Positions 18,164-27,635 of a stretch of DNA of 64,000 nucleotides are shown here, piece by piece. This DNA is from Bacillota bacterium (lineage in GTDB: Bacteria > Bacillota > Sulfobacillia > Sulfobacillales > Sulfobacillaceae). The notes below the pieces were generated by a model. The model saw nothing but the letters and a program-made list of their open reading frames with translations, made no database searches and had not been told where the DNA came from. The position numbers and the translations under genes are program-made. Each line of letters opens with the position of its first letter. The first letter of the stretch is position 1. The stretch covers positions 31,241 to 95,240 of the forward strand of contig JAKACZ010000011.1 of NCBI GenBank assembly GCA_021820965.1. The letters run 5' to 3'.

Positions 18164-19444
18164 TTGTCTGAACAATCGCGTTGGAGACCCGAAACGGTGG
18201 CAGTACGCGGCGGATACGCTGGTGACAATGCCACCCATTCGATTTCCGTTCCCATTTATCAAACCGTGGGCTACCAATTTGATGACACCAGCCACGCAGC
18301 CCGTCTCTTCAATTTAGACGAGCCCGGCAATATATATACTCGCATCATGAATCCGACAGCGGACGTACTGGAGCAACGGGTGGCTCAGTTGGAAGGTGGC
18401 GTCGGCGCCTTAGCGTTCTCCAGCGGAATGGCCGCCATTACCGGAGCAATCCTCAATATCGCGCGTTCCGGCGACGAAATTCTCTCATCCACCTCCCTAT
18501 ATGGCGGCACGTGGACCCTTTTCACGTCGACGTTGCGAGACTTCGGCATTACCGTGCGGTTTATCGGCGACGAAGAGTTGCCCGAGATTGATCGGGCCTT
18601 CAACGAACACACTCGTGCTGTCTTTGTGGAATCAGTCGGCAACCCCCGCCTTGATATCACTGACATTCAGGGGTGGGCGGACGCGGCTCACCGGCACGGC
18701 GTTCCGCTGATTGTGGATAATACTTTTCCGACTCCGTATCTGGAGAGGCCAATTGAACACGGGGCCGACATTGTTGTGCATTCGTTAACCAAGTGGATCG
18801 GTGGGCATGGAAACTCCCTGGGCGGGATTGTGGTGGACGCGGGCCGCTTCGATTACCAGGTCGAGCGGTTCCCATATTACTCGCAGCCGGACAGCAGCTA
18901 CCACGGCCTGGTGTTTGGCACACTCGAGGCCGCGGCCTATATTACCCGGCTCCGGGTGAAAATCTTGCGTGACACCGGTGCGGCCATCTCACCCACCAAC
19001 GCCTATTACATCATTCAGGGGCTCGAGACTTTGCCTCTACGGGTCCGACAAGAATCCTCAACGGCACAAGATCTGGCAGAGCGACTGACCGAACATCCCC
19101 GCGTCAGTTGGGTCAACTATCCGGGACTCTCTAACCATCCGTCGCATCGTCGCGGTCAACAATACTTTTCCCATGGCCTGTATGGGTCCATTCTCAATTT
19201 CGGTGTCAAAGGTGGCCATGATCAGGCTTTGAAGGTAATGGACCGACTGAAGCTCTGGCTCATTGTGGCCAACGTCGGCGACGTGCGCTCAATGGCTATA
19301 CATCCGGCGTCGACCACCCATCAACAGCTTAGCCCAAAAGAGCAAGATTTGGCCGGGGCACCCGGCGACCTCATCCGGTTGTCGGTCGGGTTGGAACACC
19401 CCGATGATCTATTTGAAGACTTAGCGCAGGCGTTAGAAGGATGA
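18164..19444 (+). CDS. metY: O-acetylhomoserine sulfhydrylase (Cys/Met metabolism PLP enzyme)
   Basis: A 426-residue PLP enzyme of the cystathionine-gamma-synthase fold making homocysteine from O-acetylhomoserine and sulfide. It shows NIYTRIMNPT near residue 60, the SSGMAAITGA PLP-binding loop near 90, and the Schiff-base lysine in HSLTKWIGGHGNSLGG near 210. The C-terminal IRLSVGLEHPDDL is family-typical. The start is TTG at 18164, chosen because AGGAGG lies 7 bases before it; an upstream in-frame ATG lies inside the riboswitch terminator. The SAM-I riboswitch upstream supports the methionine-pathway role. A strong terminator follows. Confidence 0.95.
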   Translation: MSEQSRWRPETVAVRGGYAGDNATHSISVPIYQTVGYQFDDTSHAARLFNLDEPGNIYTRIMNPTADVLEQRVAQLEGGVGALAFSSGMAAITGAILNIARSGDEILSSTSLYGGTWTLFTSTLRDFGITVRFIGDEELPEIDRAFNEHTRAVFVESVGNPRLDITDIQGWADAAHRHGVPLIVDNTFPTPYLERPIEHGADIVVHSLTKWIGGHGNSLGGIVVDAGRFDYQVERFPYYSQPDSSYHGLVFGTLEAAAYITRLRVKILRDTGAAISPTNAYYIIQGLETLPLRVRQESSTAQDLAERLTEHPRVSWVNYPGLSNHPSHRRGQQYFSHGLYGSILNFGVKGGHDQALKVMDRLKLWLIVANVGDVRSMAIHPASTTHQQLSPKEQDLAGAPGDLIRLSVGLEHPDDLFEDLAQALEG

Positions 19445-19458
19445 CGTGCTGACCCCGA

Positions 19459-19489
19459 GGAAGGTCCGCTCGAGCGGGCCTTCCTTTTT
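19459..19489 (+). terminator. Intrinsic terminator of metY
   Basis: The hairpin GGAAGGTCCGCT..AGCGGGCCTTCC is followed by TTTTT, starting 14 bases after the metY stop. Confidence 0.92.
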
Positions 19490-19607
19490 GCCGTGTTAGC
19501 GCCCCTCAGAACTGGACCGGCGGGTGGCCGCTCACGCTCCTCCGAGTCACTCAAGCTGCGCCTCCCCCAGCTTTCCGCGACTGCGAATCGATTGTCCCCA
19601 GGCCGAA

Positions 19608-19880
19608 CTAAGCCCGCCGCCGGGTTAAGACAAACTCCAATGCTTGTAGAGACTGAATGTTGTTGCTCTGAACCACTGCACTGTCTTTGGATTTGAGCTC
19701 CACGAGACCAAGGCTGGCCAATTGCCGGAATGCCGATCGAACTAGCCGCGGCGGAACGTTAAGCACCTTGGCTTCGTCCTCCACTTGCAATGCCTGACCG
19801 GGAAGTATACGCTTTTTCACTATTGCCTCACGATACCGCTGCACCAGTAGATCCAACCTGTTGGCCAATGGCGAGTACAT
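19608..19880 (-). CDS. GntR-type winged-helix DNA-binding protein, domain only
   Basis: A 90-residue protein made almost only of a GntR-like winged helix: LVQRYREAIVKKRILPGQ, then VEDEAKVLNVPPRLVRSAFRQ as the helix-turn-helix, then LASLGLVELKSKDSAVVQS as the wing. There is no effector domain after it, whereas GntR regulators normally have 220 or more residues. ATG 19880 is preferred because GGGAGG lies 9 bases upstream; an ATG at 19913 is in frame. It may be a genuine small regulator or a truncated one. The target is unknown. Confidence 0.68.
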   Translation of the reverse strand: MYSPLANRLDLLVQRYREAIVKKRILPGQALQVEDEAKVLNVPPRLVRSAFRQLASLGLVELKSKDSAVVQSNNIQSLQALEFVLTRRRA

Positions 19881-20647
19881 GTTGTTTTGCCTCCCGCACC
19901 GAGATATCACCATCGCCTTAAGTGTACGACAAAAACTGTCGATCGGCGATCTATGCGCCGTTTGTCAATTGAACGAAAACGTGGGTGCCCGGTTACCACC
20001 ATCAAGTGGTTGTCGAGCTAATCGGACATACGCGACCAAGACCGGATAACGCTTCAAGCGGACCTGGCCCACGGAACCTTCCCAGCGGGCAAGGCGGATC
20101 CCTTAGAGGTAGCCCGAGTCGCAATCGCACGGCCGACGGACCAGAATGAGGCGTGGAGCTATACGAATCGTCTCTATGTCAACCACACTCAAGAGCTTCC
20201 AGATTAAAGTATATTCCAACACGATACGGTATCGGCGGGTGACAAGAGGTTACCCCTTCCCACAAACAGGCTCTCATCGCGAAGTTCCGCGAAAGGTTTA
20301 CACAGGTATCTAAAAGCGGGTATGCGGATTTCATGGTGGATCGGGCCATTGTTACGATGTTCGTCATGCGGACCGCCAATACGGATTGTGTGATGGATCA
20401 AATCGGACTATCATCTGAAGGCAAATCCGGATTCTGTAATTGATCGGCCGCATTCATTAGGGTCTACCCCAAGGCCAGACTCGTAACATCCTTAGTGCGT
20501 TAACGGATCGGTTAGCGCATGATCCGCCACGTAAAGTAATGGTTGGACCCGAAACTGGCATCCGCTCTCGTTGGTCGTTCCTGTAACCTTGTCCGCGAAG
20601 CATCGTTGTCACAAATGAGTCAAAATAGCGAAGGGATATTGGTGCGG
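19881..20647. other. Gene-free stretch with a possible coding relic
   Basis: About 770 bases. A frame at about 20000-20206 (LEVARVAIARPTD.., ending NHTQELPD) reads like protein but has no start. The rest (20210-20640) shows no gene, RNA or repeat. Confidence 0.4.
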
Positions 20648-21833
20648 ATGAACAAGTGGACCATGAGTAGTGTCATGTTACTGTTCGGCGCAGTGGCCGT
20701 GGCGGGGTGCGGAGCGGGAACGAACGTCCAGGGGCAATCATCGCACAAGGCAGTCAAGCATATGTCGGGCCCCAAGGGCGTCCGTGCGAGCCACACCCTC
20801 GGGGCCCTGACGGTGATGTCCGGCATCCAAGCGTTTCAGATGATGACGCCACGGTCGGGATGGCTACTTACGCAAAATACCTTATACCATCTCACTCAGG
20901 GAGGCCAGGACGCCACGACGGTGTCCTCGAGCGCGATCGGCACGCTGGTCGCGGCATGGACAAACCATCAAGTCTTCACAGCTTCGGCACCGAACCCGCA
21001 CCCTGGGAACATCAAGGTTGTGATCCGATCTTCGGAGAACGGGGGTCGCTCGTGGACATCGCTTGCGACCATCAAATCGCTGTACCCTCCAATGCAGATG
21101 ATCATGCAACCAAGCGGGATTGGCTGGCTGGAAACGAGTCCAGGGGCCGCGGATGGCAATGATGTGTTTGCCCAATTGTGGCATACCACAGACGGGGGCC
21201 GCCATTGGACGTTGATGTCGCAGACAGCCTTTCCATATCACCGTAAGCCCGGAGTTTTACCGAATGGCGGCCAATTCCAGTTTCTGACTTCGACGATGGG
21301 CTGGCTTCTCCCGGGCAGGTTCGTCCCGGTTCCGGGTCTGCCCGTGGCCTATCAGACACAGAATGCTGGACACACATGGTCGCCGGAGTCGTTGACGCTG
21401 CCGCCGGGGCGAAGGATGGCCAATGTTCAGGGACATTAAAGTGCTGGATGTAACGCCGTCCGGAACGGGACTCGTTATGGTCGAGTGGACGGGCGGCCAG
21501 ACCGGCGGATGGCAAGTGGCATCCCTCGTCAACAACCATGTTCAGGGCTGGTCGCCGCGCCTCCTCAACGGCCTAATTACCAGCACGCCGGTGTTTGCTA
21601 CGACGACGGACCCTCAAACGATTTGGATGGTCAACCAACATACCTTGTGGTCCATTTCAGGAGCAAACCGACGCGTGGTAAAACAGGTGACCGCACATCT
21701 GCCGTTCTCTGACCCTGCGATGCTGCAATTCACCGACAAGGGGCGCGGCTGGGCGATATCGACAAATGCTGCCAACCATCCGGTGCTGTGGACGACCGAC
21801 GATAGTGGTGTACAATGGCATCAAGTGACTTAG
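20648..21833 (+). pseudogene. YCF48/BNR-repeat lipoprotein, broken by one frameshift
   Basis: An ATG at 20648 starts a lipoprotein signal peptide (VMLLFGAVAVAGC, lipobox VAGC). It is followed by a propeller-like domain with Asp-box motifs ENGGRSWTSL, TDGGRHWTLM and NAGHTWSPE. The frame stops at 21437 (MANVQGH). The adjacent frame from 21423 continues DIKVLDVTPSGTGLVMVEW and ends with DDSGVQWHQVT at 21833, so a single indel near 21430 separates the halves. Total length about 390 residues, like the intact copy at 10767. It may be a true pseudogene or a sequencing artefact. Confidence 0.78.
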
Positions 21834-21893
21834 GTTATGGGGTACGAAGTGTGGAACCCGACCGATGTCGTGACGGCCACAAACGCCTGACAA

Positions 21894-22260
21894 GTGCAGC
21901 GGATGAATCTGAATAATCCTGAATTGGCCTGGGTTCAAGCGAGCAATGGCAAAAGCGGTTTCGCCTACGCCCGGCAGCTTAATGGGCCGATGCCCAAGAA
22001 TCCCCAACAAGCCATCGCGATGAACAACAAGCCGCCGCGGACTATTCCGGTGTATGCGAAAAACGGCACGACGGTCGTCGGGAAATTCGTGGTGGGCGGC
22101 GTGCCGCCCGCGGCAAGATGGTCGTCGCCCCCGACATCGCGTGGGACCCAATCACATCCACGAGGGCGGTGCACCAGGCTACGAGGGTCGCGTCGCTGCT
22201 TACCGAGGAGGGTATCTGTTGCCGACCGAAACCGGTGTAACACAGCGCCCGACCCATCTT
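21894..22260 (+). pseudogene. Remnant of an unidentified gene
   Basis: The frame ELAWVQASNGKSGFAYAR, then PKNPQQAIAMNN, then RTIPVYAKNGTTVVGKFVVGG reads as genuine protein for about 70 residues. It then shifts near 22110 into KMVVAPDIAWDP and decays. There is no binding site. It lies just after the broken lipoprotein. The family is not recognised with confidence. Confidence 0.45.
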
Positions 22261-22446
22261 AATTCCGAAACCGTCTCCCTTCGGATTCCACGTGCCAATG
22301 GGATATCTGCATCCATATTGTTATTCTATGTGCCGTAATATTCACTCTGATAGTACATGTTGCGACAATTATAACGTTCGCGCCACGCTTTATCCGAGCA
22401 AAGTCTTTTGCTATTATGAAGCAATATCACGTCGGGAGGGAACGCG

Positions 22447-23445
22447 TTGGAGGTTAAGGATGTTACCATTATCGGGGGAGGACCTGTGGGTTTGTTCGGG
22501 GCCACCATGGCCCGGCTCCACGGGATGTCCGCCGCCGTCATTGAAAGCCTGCCTGAGTTGGGCGGTCAGCTATATGCTTTATACCCGGAAAAACCGATCT
22601 ATGACGTCGCCGGCTTTTACGGCATAACGGGCAAAGACTTGGCGGTGCAACTGATTGAGCAGGCCGAACACTTCTCGCCGGACTTCATCCTTGGTCAGTC
22701 TGTCGAATCCATCCGCTATCTCGCCGGTTCGGAACCCACTTACGAACTCACCACCCCCACCGGCACTTATCGAACCCGCGTCATTCTTATCACCGTCGGA
22801 ATCGGCGCGTTTATCCCGCGTAAGCTGCCGGCAGAGGGAGCCGACCGGTTTGAGGGGGCTGGCGTCTACTACCTGATGCCGCCGCTAGACCACTTTCACG
22901 ACCGCCGGGTACTGGTCATCGGGGGCGGTGATACGGCACTGGACTGGACCTTGGCCATCGCGCCCCGCTCTCAGCATCTCACTTTGATTCATCGGCGCGA
23001 TCATTTTCGCGGCCAGGAAGAGAGCATCCGCCTCATCCAGGAGTCCCCCGCCATTAGCGTACGGACCCCTTTTGAACTTGTGCGTATTAACGGGGATACC
23101 CATCCTGAGTCTGTCGTGGTGAAAGAGGTGGGCAGCGATCATGAAGAAGAGTGGCTCATGGACGATATCGTCGGTGGACTCGGGTTTTTGCCGTCGCTGG
23201 GGCCGGTCAAGACGTGGGGTCTGTCGCTGAAGGCTAACACTATCAACGTCGATCCGGCGTCCATGGCCACCAATCTTCCGGGCGTCTATGCGGCAGGTGA
23301 TGTCGCGCAGTATCCCGGCAAGGTAAAACTGATTGCCACCGGGTTTGGCGAAATCGGGATTGCGATCGCTCAGATCCGCAGCTACATTGACCCGTCCAAG
23401 CACGGACTGCCTCACAGCACCAACTTAAAGGGCATCCCGCGCTAG
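22447..23445 (+). CDS. Ferredoxin/flavodoxin--NADP+ reductase (TrxR-like type)
   Basis: A 332-residue two-domain flavoprotein resembling Bacillus YumC. FAD-binding IIGGGPVGLFGATMAR lies at residues 8-23, NADP-binding VIGGGDTALDW near 157, and the C-terminal FAD motif GVYAAGDVAQYP near 280, followed by LIATGFGEIGIAI. It lacks the CxxC of thioredoxin reductase, which supports ferredoxin-NADP reductase. TTG 22447 is the start, with GGGAGG 7 bases upstream. It is monocistronic. Its likely role is supplying or using reduced ferredoxin in the cytoplasm. Confidence 0.92.
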   Translation: MEVKDVTIIGGGPVGLFGATMARLHGMSAAVIESLPELGGQLYALYPEKPIYDVAGFYGITGKDLAVQLIEQAEHFSPDFILGQSVESIRYLAGSEPTYELTTPTGTYRTRVILITVGIGAFIPRKLPAEGADRFEGAGVYYLMPPLDHFHDRRVLVIGGGDTALDWTLAIAPRSQHLTLIHRRDHFRGQEESIRLIQESPAISVRTPFELVRINGDTHPESVVVKEVGSDHEEEWLMDDIVGGLGFLPSLGPVKTWGLSLKANTINVDPASMATNLPGVYAAGDVAQYPGKVKLIATGFGEIGIAIAQIRSYIDPSKHGLPHSTNLKGIPR

Positions 23446-23489
23446 TACACCATGGCATTATTCCCGCACCATCACTGCCATCGAACGCC

Positions 23490-23890
23490 CAGGATACTAA
23501 ACCGGCACTCGGTCTGGTTTACCCTTTGGGGCGATGGCCTCCCGTGCGATCGCGGTGGGCGTCCCATGCGTGAGCGGCACGGCGAAGTCGGCCGGCGCCC
23601 GACACGCCAGCGTGATGATCTGCCCCACCTGCCCGGGAGTAAAGCGGCGGGGCTCACCTTGGAGGGCCACTGCGGACTGTCCATGTCCACAGTTTGAGGG
23701 TGGCTTGCGCCACAAGTTCACGGTGCTGCGATGCCACCCGGTTCGGCCGCAATGGTTTGATTGGCGGCTCTCCCTTGGCTGCCCGGGCGCGGTTTCAAAT
23801 ACCAGGCCGTCTGCCTGCCTTTGGCCCATGCGTCGAGAATAGCCCGGACTTTGTGACTCAACTCAATGATGGGCGCTGTGCGTCGTGCCA
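23490..23890 (-). pseudogene. IS630-type transposase remnant
   Basis: Reading the minus strand, frames give GEPRRFTPGQVGQIITLAC and PLTHGTPTAIAREAIA, the helix-turn-helix linker region of IS630-family transposases. Upstream, in a different frame, there is a Trp-rich stretch before it. The DDE domain is missing and there are frameshifts. It sits in the roughly 550-base gap between the reductase and the thiamine transporter gene. Confidence 0.6.
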
Positions 23891-23992
23891 TGGCGGATCG
23901 TATCTTTTCTCAAACCCAAAAGCTTGAATCCCCGCATAGGAGAAGGTGCGCCACGTTATTTGGCTACGGTGATTGGGCGTCACAGTCGTGTA

Positions 23993-26254
23993 CTAGTGCC
24001 ATAACGCCAAGGCGGACGCCCCCACCAGCACCAACCCAAAAACCAGGTCCCTCCATCCCGTCGACGATGGGTGGTAGTAGGTACGATGCGCGGACGACTC
24101 TGCCGGCGCTGCCTTAAATCCACGTGCCTCCATGGCAATCGCTACCCGCTCAGACAGTCGCACCGCGTCACTGAGCAGGGGCAGCGCATAGGTCACGATC
24201 CGTGCCATTGACCAGCGGGCATCGCGTCCCCGAACCCGACGAGCCAGGCGAAGCTTGCTCCACTCTTCCTGGAATTGCGGGAAAAAGCGGAGACCGGCCA
24301 ATGTCCCATACGAGAACTTGGGTGGCACATGGAAATCTTTGCTCAAACTTTTCACCAAATCCACCAGATCTACCGTGGACACAAATAACAAGCCGAAACT
24401 CACCGCGGATAGCATCCGAAAGCCAAGGACCAAGCCCTTGAGAAATCCGGGGTAACTAAGCCGGTACCAGAGGATATGAATCACGGGCGTGTGAGGACCT
24501 ACGGCAGCGTAGGCGGTTAGGGTCCAGGTGTATAGTGCAAAGAACGCCACAAAGGGTAGGAGTCGTTTGGCCACTGCCAGCGGCGAAAGCCCGCTGAAGG
24601 TAGTCAAAAGGACAATCGGGATTAGAGCAAGCGGGACCGCTTGGCCCAAGCGCTGGGCAAAGGCACTCAGCCCGACCGCGACAAAAACGCTCACCAATTT
24701 CCAGGCCGGGTTTAACCGCCCCAAAAGGCTCGAACGCGATTGCGGTGTACCCGTGGTAAAGACCGGAGGCGAACTCTCGACCGGCTCTTCTAATTCGGAC
24801 GACGCCTGAAGCCGTGCCCGTGCAAGTAGTGCGGATTTCTCCTTGAGATGATCCCAGGTTCCGTCAAATGCGATCCGCCCGCCATCCACCACCACCACCC
24901 GATCCGCCCAGCGCTCCACCAACTCCAAGTCATGGGTAGAGATGACAACCGCCGCGCCTTGGCGCTGTCGGTCGCTAAGTCGGGCCATAATCATCTCCCG
25001 GGTTGCAGCGTCCTGACCAAAGGTTGGTTCGTCCAAGCAGTAAAGCGGATGCGCATGCTCAAGCATTACCGCCACCGACAGCCGCCGCTTCTGACCTTGG
25101 CTTAGCGCGTACGGGCTTGACCGCGCATTCTCACTCAAGCGGAATTGGTGTAGCAGTTGTTCGACGTGGGGAGGCACATCGCCGGTCACGTGGCGATTCG
25201 CGAGTTCGTCCGCAACTTGCTCAAAGATAAATTGATGCTCCGGATTTTGAAAGCCGAAAGCCGCATCTCCCCCGTCGCTTCGGATAACGCGGCCGGAAAA
25301 CGGCTTCATCAAGCCGGCCATAACTTTTAGCAAGGTTGATTTACCGGCTCCGTTGGCTCCCACTAAAGCGAGAAGTTCCCCCTCGCGGACACTGAGATCG
25401 ACGTCCGACAAGACGGCGGGCCCGCGCCGATGGTAGCGGGCGCTTACGCCGGTCAGCGTCAGCACATTTTTCCCGTCCTTTAGGGTTGGTCGTCGGGGAG
25501 ATGGTTCATCGTTCAAAAGCCCCGCACTTCGCATCCAATCGCGTTCCTCTTTCAACAGTTGGTTTGTGGGCCCAAAGCGATGAATCCCCCCCGCATTATC
25601 TAATAAGAGTAGCCACGGAAGCTTTGGGGCCACCTCGAGAAACTTGTGCTCAATAACCATCAAGGTGATGCCGCGCTCAAAGAGCTCCCCAATTTCCCTG
25701 AAGACCTGCGCCGTGGACGCCGGATCCAAGTTGGCGGTGGGTTCGTCCAGTATCATCAGCCGCGGGTTCAGAGCCAGTGCCGACGCGATCGCCAGCTTTT
25801 GCTTGTTGCCACCCGACAGGGTCATATGCTCTTGAGTCAGGCGGACCGCCAGGCGACTCAAGCGAAGAGCTTTTTTTACTTCCGCGTCCATCTGGGACGG
25901 ATCACGCTTCTGATTTTCTAGCCCAAAGGCGACCTCCTCCCCCGCCCTAATCTGGCAGAACTGCGAGTCAGGATCCTGAAAGACATACCCAACCGTTCCG
26001 GGCGCGTCTAGTGCGGGGTGCCGCTGCACCTCTCCGGAGACCTCCGCTTCCACACTCCAGGGGATGAGGCCCGCGGCCAACATAGCCAACGTCGATTTCC
26101 CGGCACCACTTGGACCAACCACCAACACCGACTGGCCCCAATGCCACTCCCAATGGAGATCCTGCAACACCGGGCGATTGGCATAGGCAACCGAAACCCC
26201 GCGAAGCGCGAGGATTTCCTCCGATGATACTCGGGGTTCCGCCCGTACCCACAT
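23993..26254 (-). CDS. ykoDC: Fused ECF transporter energising module (ATPase-ATPase-EcfT), thiamine-related
   Basis: A 753-residue fusion. ATPase domain 1 has Walker A VGPSGAGKST near residue 50, signature LSGGNKQK near 150 and LMILDEPTANLD. ATPase domain 2 has VGANGAGKST near 300, LSQGQKRRLSV and LDEPTFGQD. From about residue 505 an EcfT membrane part follows (LNPAWKLVSVFV, about five membrane segments, RRVRGRDARW-type ATPase-coupling motif). In Bacillus the same parts are separate YkoD and YkoC proteins. The ATG at 26254 overlaps the ykoE stop (TGATG), indicating translational coupling, and is preferred over 26341. The TPP riboswitch upstream indicates uptake of thiamine or its pyrimidine precursor. 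Confidence 0.92.
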   Translation of the reverse strand: MWVRAEPRVSSEEILALRGVSVAYANRPVLQDLHWEWHWGQSVLVVGPSGAGKSTLAMLAAGLIPWSVEAEVSGEVQRHPALDAPGTVGYVFQDPDSQFCQIRAGEEVAFGLENQKRDPSQMDAEVKKALRLSRLAVRLTQEHMTLSGGNKQKLAIASALALNPRLMILDEPTANLDPASTAQVFREIGELFERGITLMVIEHKFLEVAPKLPWLLLLDNAGGIHRFGPTNQLLKEERDWMRSAGLLNDEPSPRRPTLKDGKNVLTLTGVSARYHRRGPAVLSDVDLSVREGELLALVGANGAGKSTLLKVMAGLMKPFSGRVIRSDGGDAAFGFQNPEHQFIFEQVADELANRHVTGDVPPHVEQLLHQFRLSENARSSPYALSQGQKRRLSVAVMLEHAHPLYCLDEPTFGQDAATREMIMARLSDRQRQGAAVVISTHDLELVERWADRVVVVDGGRIAFDGTWDHLKEKSALLARARLQASSELEEPVESSPPVFTTGTPQSRSSLLGRLNPAWKLVSVFVAVGLSAFAQRLGQAVPLALIPIVLLTTFSGLSPLAVAKRLLPFVAFFALYTWTLTAYAAVGPHTPVIHILWYRLSYPGFLKGLVLGFRMLSAVSFGLLFVSTVDLVDLVKSLSKDFHVPPKFSYGTLAGLRFFPQFQEEWSKLRLARRVRGRDARWSMARIVTYALPLLSDAVRLSERVAIAMEARGFKAAPAESSAHRTYYHPSSTGWRDLVFGLVLVGASALALWH

Positions 26255-26829
26255 CAGTGGGCGGCACCCGACGACCACTCGCGGCCCGCGGCAAAGTTGC
26301 TCAGAACACCAGTTCGTCCCAAACCGCGGGCGATAGCCCACGACAGAACCCCGGCGAGCACCGCTCCGCTAATCATGGTGACAACCAGGTATCCGATCTG
26401 GTTGGTACTCGAGTATTGATTCACGCCATAGTAAAAGTACGAATAGATATAGTTGCCAATCCCGCCTAATGCGCAGGAGAAGATCATCCACCCCGCGCTG
26501 TAGCGGCGGTAACGCCCAAGCGCAAACCCAAGCTCGATCCCCAGCCCCTGGGCAATACCAATCGTGAACGCCTGAATGCCATAGGGACTACCCAGCGCAA
26601 ACTCCACAAATCCGCCAATCGATTCGGCCAACACTGCAGCGCCCGGCCGGCGGACAATAAACGGTACGATACCCCCGGCAATCCACCACAATCCATTAAA
26701 CCCTGCTGCAGCCACCGGGTTGACCACGGGTGGCAATGCCTTGAACAACATGTCCCATCCAAGGTAAATAGCCCCTGAAATAGCGGAGAAAATCGCGGTC
26801 AATACAATGTCTCTCATCTTCCACTGCAT
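26254..26829 (-). CDS. ykoE: ECF transporter substrate-binding component for thiamine/HMP
   Basis: A 191-residue membrane protein of the YkoE S-component family with about six hydrophobic segments. It contains MRDIVLTAIFSAISGAIYLG at the N-terminus and a conserved-looking region GGFVEFALGSPYG near residue 80. GGGAGG lies 9 bases before the ATG. It is the first gene after a TPP riboswitch and terminator hairpin and is coupled to the fused ATPase/EcfT gene. Family knowledge predicts binding of thiamine or hydroxymethylpyrimidine; which one cannot be told from sequence. Confidence 0.93.
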   Translation of the reverse strand: MQWKMRDIVLTAIFSAISGAIYLGWDMLFKALPPVVNPVAAAGFNGLWWIAGGIVPFIVRRPGAAVLAESIGGFVEFALGSPYGIQAFTIGIAQGLGIELGFALGRYRRYSAGWMIFSCALGGIGNYIYSYFYYGVNQYSSTNQIGYLVVTMISGAVLAGVLSWAIARGLGRTGVLSNFAAGREWSSGAAH

Positions 26830-26848
26830 GGTTCCGGCCTCCCAACAA

Positions 26849-26889
26849 AAAATCCTCTTTTCCTGGCCGGCCAGCAGAAAGGGGATTAG
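26849..26889 (-). terminator. Expression-platform hairpin of the TPP riboswitch
   Basis: On the minus strand AATCCCCTTTC..CTGGCCGGCCAG..GAAAAGAGGATT folds into a long imperfect hairpin followed by TTTTTT. It lies between the aptamer and the ykoE binding site, consistent with TPP-controlled termination. Confidence 0.8.
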
Positions 26890-26904
26890 CGTCGCTTTTC
26901 GGCA

Positions 26905-26988
26905 CTTTCTCCCGCTGGCATTATCCAGGTCGAGTTCTAAGGGTTAACGGGTATCCGTTTCTCAGCCATGTGGCACCCCTAGCGCCAA
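26905..26988 (-). promoter_or_regulatory. TPP (THI-element) riboswitch aptamer
   Basis: The minus strand shows AGGGGTGCC, GGCTGAGA, GGATACCCGTTAACCCTT, GAACTCGACCTGGATAATG and CCAGCGGGAGA in the canonical order of the thi-box (CTGAGA, ACCCTT-G-A-CCTG, TAATGCCAGCG). It lies upstream of ykoE with a terminator in between. Confidence 0.96.
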
Positions 26989-27635
26989 CTATTCAGTTGT
27001 CTATCTTTCATGTTATCACGGCACCGGGAAGACGTAAAGACCAAGCTCAAAGCTCATCTCCACAGTGCTGACGCATGGCGGGTCACTAATCGGCTCAATC
27101 CGGTGGCGTGACGACGGTTTCGGGGGCAGCCGAGTCAATCGCCGGGAGCAAAAGTGCCCGCGTCGTCCGCAGAAGCTACGCGTTTAGCCGTTTCGTAAGA
27201 AACGGCTGAGGACTGATCGGTATGGGGAAGGCCCTCAGGTTACGCCGCGACTGCGGTGCGATGAATAACGTATGCCTGGAGAAACACGTCCGAGAGTACC
27301 GATGCTCCACGTCTCCCGGACTGCAGTAGCCATACGTGTGCTGCAGGATTTCGCCAACGGCCGACCACAGGGTCGGCACGTTTAGCAGCCGCCCGCCATT
27401 CGGCTATCCATTCCTTCCTCCCGGGTCGCCCGCTCTGCTCCAACGGCCCGAACGCCCAGAGCCCCCACGCGCGGGTGAATACGTATACACGAATCTTGCT
27501 GGGCGGTTTGGGGGAACTATGCGGCCCCCTCGCCCAAGCAATTCCAGCACCTTTCGGCGTGCGAAGCTGGCTGAACCCCAGCATCTTTGGCGGCATAATG
27601 ATCTTCTGAGATATGCGCGAGGAATCCATCTGCCG
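26989..27635. other. Gene-free stretch between ykoE leader and O-antigen-ligase gene
   Basis: About 650 bases. A minus-strand frame near 27240-27520 (FTRAWGLWAFGPLEQSG.., ending FLQAYVIHRTAVAA) reads somewhat like protein but has no recognisable start or family. An imperfect hairpin GCCGTTTCGTAAGAAACGGC is at 27187-27206. The rest shows nothing. Confidence 0.4.

Noticed and set aside
27240..27629. 129-codon minus-strand frame
   Set aside because: Part of it reads like protein, but there is no start signal, no recognisable family and conflicting frames on both strands.
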